Source: Chitinophagaceae bacterium (GTDB lineage Bacteria > Bacteroidota > Bacteroidia > Chitinophagales > Chitinophagaceae). Taken from it: DNA of 10,070 nucleotides. The stretch spans positions 1 through 10,070 of the forward strand of contig JACFNM010000133.1 of the NCBI GenBank assembly GCA_019454915.1. The letters run 5' to 3'. The position numbers were made by a program, and so were the translations under genes. Below the pieces are notes generated by a model. That model was not told the DNA's origin and did not search any database. It was given only the letters and a program-made list of their open reading frames with translations. Below are positions 1 through 6,989 of this stretch, piece after piece (within the stretch, counting starts at the first letter, position 1; every line of letters begins with the position of its first letter).

Positions 1-1168
1 TGAAATTCTGCGCCCACGGATAAGAGTCTGTAATATTATCGGGAACCGCCGTCGGCGATTTTGAAGAGATGTTCGTCATGTAGGCTATCGAAGTTTTTCC
101 TTTAGATGCTGATTTTGTGGTAATCAGTACCACTCCAAAAGCCGCACGGGCGCCATATATAGATGCGGACGAGGCATCCTTCAAAACTGAAATACTTTGA
201 ATATCGTTGGGATTTAACATCCGTGGATCTCCTTCTACCCCATCAATAAGAATCAGAGCGCTTCCACCTTGCCCGATGGAAGTAGTACCCCTCACATTAA
301 ACGCCGGAGACTGGGTTGGTTTCCCGTCCAGCATCCTTATATTAAGATTGGGCGACGCCCCTACTAAGGCTTGGGACACATTACTTACCGGACGGTTCTC
401 CAATGTCTCGGGGGTCACCTGATCTACAGCCCCGGTCAGATTCACTTTCCGCTGCGTTCCATAACCCACTACTACTACCTCTTCCAATTTAGCATCCACA
501 GGCTTTAATACAATATTAAAGGACGTGCGTCCGGTTACGGATATCTCCTGTTCTAAAAATCCTACATAGGTAAATATCAATACGCTATTTTCGGGTACGG
601 ACAAGCGAAAAAAGCCGTTTACATCCGTTTGAGTAGTCGCTCCTCCGCCTTTAACCTGAACGGTAACACCCGACAGCTCCTCTCCTGCTTCGTTGGTAAC
701 CCGCCCCGAGATCTCCACATTACGGAGGAATTCCTCTGCCAGATTCGGAATATTCAAATGGTATTCCCGAGCCTTTAAATCCGGGGAAGCAAAGGAAATG
801 CGGCTTTTACGAATCACCACTTTATCATTAGAAACCACGTATGACAGCATATAGGGCTCCAGCAATTCCGTAAGCACTTCCCGCAAAGGAGTTTTCTTAG
901 CTTTGATATTTACTCTTTCTGCCGGATCTATAATATTGGCGGCATAAAAAAATTGAATATCTGCGTGTCTTCTTATCCGCTCCAAGGCATTAAAGAGTGT
1001 TTCGTTTTTTAGAGAAATAGTTATCGACTTATCGAGCAATTCCTGTCCACTTACATTTTTTGCTGATAAAGACATCAGGAAACTGCATAATACAAATACG
1101 GCCAGCAGGGATATTCGCATAAGTTTCAATATTATAGGTACAATCCTGCCTATACAATTTTTTTGCAT
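1..1168 (-). CDS. SusC-like TonB-dependent outer-membrane receptor with STN domain (partial, N-terminal 389 residues)
   Basis: This is an outer-membrane receptor that imports a ligand, usually a glycan or its fragments, using TonB energy, and it also signals. The ATG is at 1168-1166 and the frame stays open to the window edge, so the barrel and C-terminus are missing. Visible parts are a long n-region and signal peptide ending near residue 38-42 (ISLLAVFVLCSFLMSLSA), then an STN domain at about 48-117. A carboxypeptidase-regulatory-like beta-sandwich follows at about 149-224 (EISGRVTNEAGEELSGVTV), then the SusC signature VVVVGYGTQRKVNLTGAV at about 231-248. The plug domain runs from about 250 to 350 and includes FNVRGTTS, ALILIDGVEGD and KDASSASIYGARAAFGVVLI. 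The STN domain, together with the FecR and sigma genes upstream on the same strand, marks it as the sensor of a transmembrane signalling system. A SusD partner would be expected just beyond the left edge. The substrate cannot be told from this part. Confidence 0.95.
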   Translation of the reverse strand, partial: MQKNCIGRIVPIILKLMRISLLAVFVLCSFLMSLSAKNVSGQELLDKSITISLKNETLFNALERIRRHADIQFFYAANIIDPAERVNIKAKKTPLREVLTELLEPYMLSYVVSNDKVVIRKSRISFASPDLKAREYHLNIPNLAEEFLRNVEISGRVTNEAGEELSGVTVQVKGGGATTQTDVNGFFRLSVPENSVLIFTYVGFLEQEISVTGRTSFNIVLKPVDAKLEEVVVVGYGTQRKVNLTGAVDQVTPETLENRPVSNVSQALVGASPNLNIRMLDGKPTQSPAFNVRGTTSIGQGGSALILIDGVEGDPRMLNPNDIQSISVLKDASSASIYGARAAFGVVLITTKSASKGKTSIAYMTNISSKSPTAVPDNITDSYPWAQNF

Positions 1169-1262
1169 ATTTTTGAGTGATTATATGTGACCAATACGTA
1201 GCGTCAGGAGGCTTTCCACAACGTCCCGGCGTACTACAATTTTGTTAAATGTATAATCGATT

Positions 1263-1285
1263 CCCGGGCGCCTCGTTTGCCCGGG
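1263..1285. repeat. Perfect inverted repeat in the fecR-susC gap
   Basis: CCCGGGC (1263-1269) and GCCCGGG (1279-1285) form a 7-bp GC-only stem with a 9-base loop. It lies about 95 bases upstream of the receptor start, in the 222-base gap after the anti-sigma gene. On the plus strand it is followed by TTTTA. On the minus strand, in which the flanking genes are read, no T-run follows, so it is not a standard terminator for fecR. It could be an attenuator, an mRNA-stabilising hairpin or an operator. Confidence 0.5.
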
Positions 1286-1390
1286 TTTTATCTTTAAATC
1301 ATTTGGAATGGCGGGTCCATAAGCTGTATTCGGTTTTATTGTTAAATTAATGATTATCCGGGCATCCTATCTTATAGGCTAAGCTCCGGA

Positions 1391-2443
1391 CTACTTTGGA
1401 CATCCTTCTCCGCTAATAAAAAATTCACCGTCGTTGACCTCCACAATTCCATTTATCGACAAGGCAATGGGCTCCAGGATATCCATCAGATGATCTGTAA
1501 CATAAAAATTAGCCATCACCTTACAATCTTTTATTTGAGCTGATACATGTACGGTTTTTCCAAAATACTCCTCCAGATCATTGATCAGTTTTTGTAACTT
1601 TTCATTTCTATATACAAACATCCCTTCCTTTCGTTTAAGCATATCAGGCGCATCCGTTATCGCCTTCTCCTCTTTTACCAGCTTTGTAGTAGGTTTATAA
1701 AAAACCGCACGCTGGTTGGCATTTAACTCTATCTTTTCAATCTCCGCAGCGTTAGTATTGGTTACGTTAACCTTCCCGGTAACTACGGTTACGGCCACTT
1801 CCTCCTGACTGTCGTAGGCGCTTATATTAAAGGATGTTCCAAGAACTTTTGTTTCTATCCCTCCACTATAAATAATAAAAGGATGATTTTTATCCGGCGC
1901 CACTTCAAAAAACGCTTCGCCGGAAAGTCGCACCTCCCTGTGGGTGGCTTTAAATACCTCAGGATACTCCAGCGTACTGGAAGGACTTAACCACACCTCG
2001 GTACCATCCGCCAGACGTATATCTTTTCTTTCTCCGGACAGGGTGCTGATACTTGTTCTCCGGTAATCTTCCGTTGAACCTTGTTCACGACTATCATCTA
2101 TTTCCGAAGGCGAACGGAGAAAAATAAGAGACACAAAAAACCCCAATACAAGGACGGCGGCAATGCTCATCCATAACGGTATTAGGCTTTTCTCCGTCGC
2201 CGGAGACTGGGCCGGCGCCTGATATCCCTCTTTATCAATTATAGCTCGCAAAATGGTATCAGAAGACGCTTCCGGCAAGCACATCTCAACCCCGGTTTCA
2301 TTTATCATCTGTTCCAGGAGTTCCTTCAATTCTGCATCCTTATCTTCAGCCGCTATCCATCCGAATAATTCTCGTCTTTCCTCCGGTGTAATTTCCTTAT
2401 TAATATACTTCGTAAACAAGAAAGTTAACCTTGATTGAGACAT
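1391..2443 (-). CDS. FecR-family anti-sigma factor (FecR domain plus DUF4974)
   Basis: This is an inner-membrane regulator that holds the neighbouring ECF sigma factor and receives the signal from the outer-membrane receptor. The 350 residues are the usual size for Bacteroidota FecR proteins. The cytoplasmic N-terminus (1-85) begins with a helical region, FTKYINKEITPEERRELFGWI, the sigma-binding part in this family. One membrane segment lies at about 86-109 (LWMSIAAVLVLGFFVSLIF). The periplasmic FecR domain covers about 131-225, with the family-typical DGTEVWLSPSSTLEYP, REVRLSGEAFFEVA and VLGTSFNISAY. The C-terminal DUF4974 region is at about 272-345 (KLQKLINDLEEYFGKTV), thought to contact the receptor STN domain. 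It lies 121 bases downstream of the sigma gene and 222 bases upstream of the receptor gene, all on the same strand. Confidence 0.95.
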   Translation of the reverse strand: MSQSRLTFLFTKYINKEITPEERRELFGWIAAEDKDAELKELLEQMINETGVEMCLPEASSDTILRAIIDKEGYQAPAQSPATEKSLIPLWMSIAAVLVLGFFVSLIFLRSPSEIDDSREQGSTEDYRRTSISTLSGERKDIRLADGTEVWLSPSSTLEYPEVFKATHREVRLSGEAFFEVAPDKNHPFIIYSGGIETKVLGTSFNISAYDSQEEVAVTVVTGKVNVTNTNAAEIEKIELNANQRAVFYKPTTKLVKEEKAITDAPDMLKRKEGMFVYRNEKLQKLINDLEEYFGKTVHVSAQIKDCKVMANFYVTDHLMDILEPIALSINGIVEVNDGEFFISGEGCPK

Positions 2444-2493
2444 ATAATAAATGTTCTTATGTTTTAAAACCGGATATCCTAAAATCCACTGCC

Positions 2494-2507
2494 GTCTTTA
2501 AAAAGAC
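2494..2507. repeat. Short perfect hairpin in the sigma-fecR gap
   Basis: GTCTTT and AAAGAC form a 6-bp stem with a 2-base loop, between the sigma stop and the FecR start. A 10-base palindrome, GTTTTAAAAC, follows towards fecR at 2461-2470. Neither is followed by a T-run on the minus strand, so termination is not supported. They may be chance AT-rich symmetry or a small regulatory site for fecR. Confidence 0.3.
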
Positions 2508-2564
2508 ATCGCCCCTTATACAGGACTAAGTCAACACATAAAAGGGTGAGTGGGTAAAAAATTA

Positions 2565-3158
2565 TTACCATGCGGACAAAATGAGAAGCCACGTTACGAC
2601 ACTGTCTTTATGGGTCATGTAGTAAGCGCGAATGTTTTTTATGGCTTTGGAGAGATGTGATTTGACGGTTTCTTTAGACAGGTTCAGCTTTACTGCTACC
2701 TCTTCCTTTTTCATTCCCTGCATCCTGATAAGATGATATACCTTATTTTGCTGTGGAGGGAGCGCACACAATGCATTTCTTAATAACGCTTCTGTTTGCT
2801 TCAACAAAATGTCCTGATCCGCATCGCCGGAAGAGTAGCTGATTTGATCGGCAAAAAAGGCTTCCCTGGCTTCCCGTGCGGCCTGGCTTTTCATCAAAGA
2901 GAAAAGATAATTTCGGGTAATGGTATTGAACCATGCGTTAAAATTTACTATGGCAGAGAGTTCCTGCCGCCTTATCCATAGTTTCGTGAATATCTCCTGT
3001 ACAGTTTCCTCCGCCAGAAATACCGATCCCGTTATCTTAAAAGCGAGGGTATAGATTTTGTTTTTATATTGATTAAACAAAACCGTAAACGCCCTAATAT
3101 CTCCTTCGGATAAACGCCGCAATAATTCCTTTTCTTCGTATGAACAAGCAGTTGACAA
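2565..3158 (-). CDS. ECF (FecI-like) RNA polymerase sigma factor
   Basis: This is an alternative sigma factor expected to direct RNA polymerase to the receptor operon once released by the FecR-type protein. It has 197 residues. Region 2 is at about 24-90, with the family patterns FTVLFNQYKNKIYTLAFKIT, AEETVQEIFTKLW and FNAWFNTITRNYLF. Region 4 is at about 125-176, with LPPQQNKVYHLIRMQGM and a helix-turn-helix EEVAVKLNLSKETVKSHLSKA. The C-terminus ends in a short hydrophobic tail, WLLILSAW, common in Bacteroidota homologues. The start is TTG at 3158-3156: the in-frame region upstream closes with TAA eight codons earlier, no ATG lies between, and the first internal Met (89) is inside region 2. 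An ATT four codons upstream is the only other near-cognate choice. It is the first gene of the sigma-FecR-SusC series. Confidence 0.93.
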   Translation of the reverse strand: MSTACSYEEKELLRRLSEGDIRAFTVLFNQYKNKIYTLAFKITGSVFLAEETVQEIFTKLWIRRQELSAIVNFNAWFNTITRNYLFSLMKSQAAREAREAFFADQISYSSGDADQDILLKQTEALLRNALCALPPQQNKVYHLIRMQGMKKEEVAVKLNLSKETVKSHLSKAIKNIRAYYMTHKDSVVTWLLILSAW

Positions 3159-3188
3159 TGGCTCAATATTTCTTTATAAAAATACACA

Positions 3189-3203
3189 AAATTCCAGGAA
3201 TTT
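3189..3203. promoter_or_regulatory. Palindrome upstream of the sigma gene, possible operator
   Basis: AAATTCC and GGAATTT flank a single central A, giving a perfect 15-base dyad. It lies about 30 to 45 bases upstream of the TTG start of the sigma gene, where a promoter-proximal operator would sit. No regulator gene that would bind it is visible in the window. Chance symmetry in AT-rich DNA is possible. Confidence 0.35.
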
Positions 3204-3345
3204 GAATTGAAAGACAGCATTTTAAATTTCCGGCAACCGAAGAGACCGCTATGAAGGAATTTAATTTAACTGCTATTTACCTTCATTGGTGTCGCGCAGG
3301 TTCCACCACCGCGTTTGACGTCACTAATAACAATTCCCGACACAG

Positions 3346-3705
3346 GTTATATTAGAGAGTACCGATGCTGCCTGACCCCCCATCGTTGCGTACTGAACAC
3401 ATCGGTGTCTCTCCAAGTGCAGATTCAGTAGCCTTGCTCAATGCGTCGACAGATTTGATTTTTTAATCGAAGAATTCATCATACTGTTTCTAAAATCCAT
3501 CGCCGTTGTCATGCCTTCGGCAGATAAATTGGTATGCGGAGCGGGTAACGTGGATGGTGTACCAACAACAGAAAACTGAAGAAGCTGGTGTATTAATATA
3601 GGCTGTGCTGCGAAGTGTAGTTGGTGTTGCTAAAGCACAATAGCGTGTGCACAACACCAACAACGGTAGCAAAGTGCATCTTAAGCCAGGCTGACCTTTA
3701 TATAA
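3346..3705. repeat. Dispersed repeat, copy A (left of the adenylate kinase gene)
   Basis: The core at 3346-3406 aligns without gaps to 4618-4678; by hand about 70 percent of positions match. It contains the arms ACCGATG (3361-3367) and CATCGGT (3400-3406) of a hairpin with about 32 bases between them. A second similar block starts at CCAACAACAGAAAA (3562) and runs through GGCTG near 3605, matching 4712-4764. A third, weaker match is CAGGC..CTTTATA near 3688-3705 against 4773-4788. Copy A is longer than copy B and holds an additional nested hairpin at 3620-3661. Outer limits are approximate. The orientation is the same as copy B. Confidence 0.6.
3620..3661. repeat. Nested inverted repeat with a 10-bp perfect outer stem
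   Basis: The outer arms are GTTGGTGTTG (3620-3629) and CAACACCAAC (3652-3661). Inside them GCACA (3635-3639) and TGTGC (3646-3650) can form a second stem with a 6-base loop. No T-run follows on either strand, so a terminator is unlikely. A folded RNA or a recombination or transposition end are possible readings. It lies within repeat copy A and is absent from copy B. Confidence 0.55.
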
Positions 3706-3890
3706 ACAATTCCTACGCCTAAATCCGGATATGGAAATAGGATTGCGGGAACATCTACAAAAAAATAGCCATAGAAAACCGACAATCTGTACTATCATTT
3801 AATCGTATAAATAAAGCTAAAACCGTAAATTAGCGCGTCAGCGATAAGCAGAATCCGATGCTTACAAATTCTGAAAATATTCAAGTAAGA

Positions 3891-4466
3891 ATGGAAATAT
3901 TGATTATAACCGGACCGCCCTATTCGGGAAAAGGGACTCAATGTGAAATACTTAAAACAAAATTAGGCTTTATCCATATTTCAACGGGTGACAGAATATG
4001 CAAAGAGAAGGATGAAAAAACTTCGATTGGGAAAGTCATGATGGAATATGAGGAAAACGGAAATTTAGTTCCCGACCACATAATGCAAAAATTAATCGGG
4101 AAAATCATTGATGAAAACTCTGGCGCTAAAGGAATTATTCTTGACGGTTACCCAAGAACCAAATCACAAGTCGACACAATTCTAAATTTATTGTCCGAAA
4201 AAAAATTAAGCATTATAGCTGTCATCAATATAGACGTCCCGAGAGAAGAGTTGCTATTAAGGGCCCAAAAGAGAGCTGGGGACTCTAATAGAAAAGACGA
4301 CTTGAATTCCGATATTCATTTAAAAAGAATCGAAATATTTGAAAATACAACCCGACCTGCTATTGCTTATATGAAAGCCAAGTTTAAAGTCTTTGACATA
4401 AATGGCCTTGGGACAATTGAAACTATAACGGCAACAATTGCCGAGGCCTTACATGCCAGCCAGTAA
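3891..4466 (+). CDS. Adenylate kinase family nucleoside monophosphate kinase (accessory copy)
   Basis: It should transfer a phosphate from ATP to AMP or a related monophosphate in the cytoplasm. The P-loop is GPPYSGKGTQ, starting seven residues after the chosen Met. Next come the NMP-binding STGDRIC and, further on, DGYPRT, which matches the family's DGFPRT. A short lid follows with QKRAGDSNRKDDLNSD, and then KRIEIFENTTRPAIAYM. The ATG at 3891 gives 191 residues and the usual spacing of start to P-loop; the ATG at 3858 would add 11 residues of no recognisable function. The lid is the short form, so it lacks the zinc-binding insert. Codons are visibly more A-rich than in the neighbouring operon, and the gene is flanked by copies of a repeat, both suggesting acquisition. 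It stands alone, so it is probably not the housekeeping adk. True substrate preference is unknown. Confidence 0.85.
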   Translation: MEILIITGPPYSGKGTQCEILKTKLGFIHISTGDRICKEKDEKTSIGKVMMEYEENGNLVPDHIMQKLIGKIIDENSGAKGIILDGYPRTKSQVDTILNLLSEKKLSIIAVINIDVPREELLLRAQKRAGDSNRKDDLNSDIHLKRIEIFENTTRPAIAYMKAKFKVFDINGLGTIETITATIAEALHASQ

Positions 4467-4504
4467 CAGACCATGCCGTCGTATCCGCACCACGCCTCAG
4501 GTTT

Positions 4505-4537
4505 AGTAGCTTTGCTTTAAGCTTGAGCAAATCTGCT
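4505..4537 (+). terminator. Possible terminator hairpin after the kinase gene
   Basis: AGTAGCTTTGCT and AGCAAATCTGCT can pair over 12 positions with one mismatch and one G-T pair, around a 9-base loop. The hairpin starts about 40 bases after the kinase stop codon. It is not followed directly by a T-run, so intrinsic termination is only a weak suggestion. Confidence 0.3.
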
Positions 4538-4617
4538 GCTTTGCAGTTATTTATCTTAGCTCCTTACATCCGGATAAAATAATTGGCAGGCAGAATTTCT
4601 ATAGCGGTATAAGTAAT

Positions 4618-4791
4618 GTTACATTAAGCAGTACCGATGCCGTTCGCCCCTCCTTCTTGGGATACTAACCACATCGGCTCTCTTTTTGGCTTCCGTTGGT
4701 GATTCGGCGCTCCAACAATGACAGAAAAGAAAGCTCCAACTATTTCTCTAACTATTGGCTGAGTGAAATGACAGGCATATCTTTATACATC
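4618..4791. repeat. Dispersed repeat, copy B (right of the adenylate kinase gene)
   Basis: This is the shorter partner of the repeat left of the kinase gene, in the same orientation. It starts with GTTACATTA and carries the hairpin arms CCGATG (4634-4639) and CATCGG (4672-4677). Between the arms many bases differ from copy A while the arms are kept. A further inverted pair, GTTGG and CCAAC, lies at about 4695-4716. From about 4712 (CCAACAATGACAGAAAAG) it again follows copy A. Compared with copy A it lacks roughly 150 bases, including the nested hairpin. Confidence 0.6.
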
Positions 4792-4870
4792 TTAATATCA
4801 TGAGGAACTAAGTATAAGTATTTACGTACCCGTTCCCAATCTATTGACAACTTAATGCTGTTTACATCAA

Positions 4871-6097
4871 GTGGAGTCGTGTAAAAATAAACCGGTCATA
4901 ATGCTCGGCAGCGTTGATACCAATGCCGAAGACTTTGATTATTTATAAGGGAAAATTACAGCCGGTGGTTTAAATGTCATTACGATTGATATAGGCACCT
5001 TCGGAAGCCAAGCCCGCTTCAAAACGGATTATGATTCGGAATATGTTGCCCGGTTAGGAGGAAGCACGCTAAGAGATATTCAGGAACAAAACAACCGGGA
5101 GGCAGCCTTAGACAGTATGAGCGCAGGCGCCGCCAAATTAATCCTTGAACTATTTTCTCAGCAAAAAGCTTCAGGAATCATTGCTATGGGCGGCGGAGGC
5201 GGAACATTTATGGCGCTGAAGGCGATGAGCAGATTACCCATCGGAATACCTAAAATCTGTATCAGCACCCTCGCTTCTAAAGACCTGTCAAAGCAGATGG
5301 GCGCCTCGGATATTATTTTATTTCCTTCCGTAGTGGATGTTGCAGGGGTAAACAGCGTCAGCAAAATCATTATGAACAATGCGGCAACGGCATTGGCGGG
5401 TATGGTAACGCTTGGCACAGGCGCCGGCTTAGAGGATCAGCAGCGTATAGCCATCAGCATCTTCGGAAATACCACCACCTGCGTGAATAAATGTACGGAG
5501 CTTTTAAGAAAGCAAAACTACGACGTACTGACTTTTCACGCAGTGGGAAGCGGCGGCAGTACGATGGAATCCCTGATTTTAAGCGGCTTTTTTCATGGCG
5601 TTATGGATATCACCACCACGGAATTAGCCGATGAACTTTGCGGGGGTATTTGCAGTGCGGGACCCGACCGGTTAACCGCCTGCTCAGCAATGGGGCTACC
5701 GCAAATCGTTGCCCCGGGCTGCCTGGATATGGTTAATTTCGGCGCTATAGATACCGTTCCCGAAAAATACAAAGGACGCCAACTCTTTAAGTGGGCGCCC
5801 GACGTAACGCTGATGCGTACCCATGAAGAAGAAAATCAGCTATTGGGTAAAATGATCGCAGAGAAATTAAATCCCGCCAAAGGGCCGGTAATCATTCTCC
5901 TTCCTTTGAAAGGCCTGTCGCAAATCGGGGCGCCGGGAAATGAATTCTATAATCCGGCCGTGGATAGAATTTTGTTCGATTCTATCGAAAAACACATCCA
6001 AAACAAAAATATTGAAATAACTTACGTGGATGCCAATATTAACACACCTGAATTTGCGATAAAAGCGGTTGATGCCTTTTTATCCATACGATCATAA
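4871..6097 (+). pseudogene. Tm-1-like (UPF0261) ATP-binding protein gene, interrupted by an in-frame TAA
   Basis: Family members are cytoplasmic ATP-binding proteins of about 400 residues; their reaction is not firmly known. Read from GTG at 4871 the frame spans 408 codons, the full family length, but codon 26 (4946-4948) is TAA. The codons before it read KPVIMLGSVDTNAEDFDYL, the family's first strand, and those after it continue in the same frame with GKITAGGLNVITIDIGT, so nothing but the stop is wrong. Later landmarks by codon are MGGGGGT at about 106-112, SDIILFPSVVDVAGVN at 146-161, and near the end VIILLPLKGLSQIGAPGNEFYNP and DANINTPEFAIKAVDAF. No in-frame ATG lies between the upstream TAA (4853) and the first strand; ATG 4901 is inside it. 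The next ATG after the stop is 5117, giving 326 residues that lack the first strands, so a restart product is probably inactive. A sequence error remains possible. It is followed 28 bases later by the TIM-barrel gene. Confidence 0.85.
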
Positions 6098-6125
6098 TTT
6101 ATTATTCATATCTAAAAATTTAAAA

Positions 6126-6989
6126 ATGGCGAATGCATGGACAGGAATAGGTAATCCATACACTAAAGCTGAAGTAAACCAAAGACTACGTGCTACAATC
6201 AAGGAGGGTAAGGCAATCATCGGCGCCGGCGCCGGCACCGGTATCAGTGCGAAATTTATTGAGCAGGGCGGAGCGGATTTTATTATCATCTACAATTCCG
6301 GCAGATTCCGCATGTCGGGGCATGGCTCCACAGCAGGAATGATGGCCTACGGCGATGCCAATGCCGTAGCGATGGAAATCGGTGAGTTTGAAGTACTGCC
6401 CGTTGTTAAAGAGATTCCCGTAATATGTGGCGTGTATGGAAGTGACCCGCGTCGCAGAATGTGGCATTTTCTTCTCCAGGTAAAAGACATGGGATTTTCG
6501 GGAGTTAATAATTTCCCGACTCACTCCATAGTAGATGGTCATTTCAGGAATGTGCTGGAGGAAACGGGCATGCCTTTTAAAAAGGAAGTGGGCATGATAG
6601 CACTGGCAACCAAAATGGATCTGTTTTCTGTAGTATATGTAGCTAAACCGGAGGAAGCCGTGATGATGGCGGATGCCGGCGCGGATGCAATCATCGCTCA
6701 TGTGGGTACTACCGTCGGTGGTTCCATTGGCGTTACCAATGCGACCGCTTCCATGGATGATGCTATTGAAAGGACACAGGCAATTATTGATGCGGTGAAA
6801 ATCGCCAATCCCGATAGCATATTTTTAGCCCACGGCGGTCCCATCAACACACCTGAAGACGTGCAATATGTAATGAAGCATACCCGTGGCTTGCATGGAT
6901 TTGTAGGCGCATCTTCCCTGGAAAGAATGGGTGTGGAAGCATCCCTGACTAATTTAACCAAAGAATTTAAAAAGATTAGCCTGGGATGA
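6126..6989 (+). CDS. PEP-hydrolase-like TIM-barrel protein (Tm-1 C-terminal half homologue)
   Basis: This is a cytoplasmic TIM-barrel enzyme of the family named phosphoenolpyruvate hydrolase or TIM-barrel signal transduction protein; the physiological substrate is not established. The 287 residues cover the whole family domain: AIIGAGAGTGISAKFIEQGG and DFIIIYNSGRFRM near the N-terminus, then GSTAGMMAYGDANAVAMEI, PVICGVYGSDPRRRM and GFSGVNNFPTHSIVDGHFR. After these come NVLEETGMPFKKEV and the C-terminal DAIIAHVGTTVGGSIG and FLAHGGPINTPEDVQYVM. The ATG at 6126 is preferred because MANAWTGIGNPY begins right at the domain; the in-frame ATG at 6069 would lie inside the preceding gene and add residues that do not fit the family. 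In tomato Tm-1 the UPF0261 and this barrel are one polypeptide, so adjacency here supports joint function. It overlaps the cupin gene by four bases. Confidence 0.92.
   Translation: MANAWTGIGNPYTKAEVNQRLRATIKEGKAIIGAGAGTGISAKFIEQGGADFIIIYNSGRFRMSGHGSTAGMMAYGDANAVAMEIGEFEVLPVVKEIPVICGVYGSDPRRRMWHFLLQVKDMGFSGVNNFPTHSIVDGHFRNVLEETGMPFKKEVGMIALATKMDLFSVVYVAKPEEAVMMADAGADAIIAHVGTTVGGSIGVTNATASMDDAIERTQAIIDAVKIANPDSIFLAHGGPINTPEDVQYVMKHTRGLHGFVGASSLERMGVEASLTNLTKEFKKISLG

Larger units (their letters stand above)
3159..3857. other. Intergenic region without a supported gene
   Basis: About 700 bases lie between the divergent sigma and adenylate kinase genes. It contains a palindrome just upstream of the sigma gene (3189-3203), a weaker inverted repeat ATGAAGG/CCTTCAT (3251-3257 and 3280-3286) and repeat copy A with its hairpins (3346-3705). 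Then follows about 150 bases of AT-rich sequence that should hold the kinase promoter, though no clear promoter motif was found. The open frames here are low-complexity-like or Cys/Arg-rich and show no recognisable family, so no CDS is called. Confidence 0.7.
4467..4870. other. Intergenic region without a supported gene
   Basis: About 400 bases lie between the kinase stop and the Tm-1-like gene. It holds a hairpin shortly after the kinase gene (4505-4537), repeat copy B (4618-4791) and about 80 bases of AT-rich sequence that should contain the promoter of the right-hand operon. I could not recognise a convincing Bacteroidota promoter there. No open frame resembles a protein family. Confidence 0.65.

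Noticed and set aside
3352..3402. A 16-codon minus-strand frame in repeat copy A (MCSVRNDGG...) that aligns codon for codon, including its TAA, with one in copy B at 4624-4674 (MWLVSQEGG...), suggesting a conserved small peptide.
   Set aside because: By hand the differences fall on codon positions 1, 2 and 3 about 6, 4 and 6 times, with no excess at third positions. The shared hairpin arms explain the conserved ends, so a structured noncoding repeat fits better than a peptide gene.
3620..3661. Reading the nested inverted repeat as a classical integron attC site.
   Set aside because: The expected RYYYAAC and GTTRRRY core-site pair at the ends was not found, and no integrase gene is in the window.
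3490..3798. 102-codon minus-strand open frame left of the kinase gene.
   Set aside because: Its product is rich in Cys and Arg with no recognisable domain, it overlaps the repeat copy and nested hairpin, and the similarity between copies involves indels that break this frame.
3858..3890. Start of the kinase gene at the upstream ATG (3858).
   Set aside because: It is possible, but the 11 added residues match nothing, while ATG 3891 gives the usual short lead into the P-loop.
4844..4872. TTGACA at 4844-4849 as a sigma-70 type -35 box for the right-hand operon.
   Set aside because: No matching -10 box lies at suitable spacing, and Bacteroidota housekeeping promoters use a different consensus.
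6186..6701. 171-codon minus-strand open frame opposite the TIM-barrel gene.
   Set aside because: The plus strand carries a clear conserved family over the same bases; this is an antisense shadow with a His- and Cys-rich, unrecognisable product.
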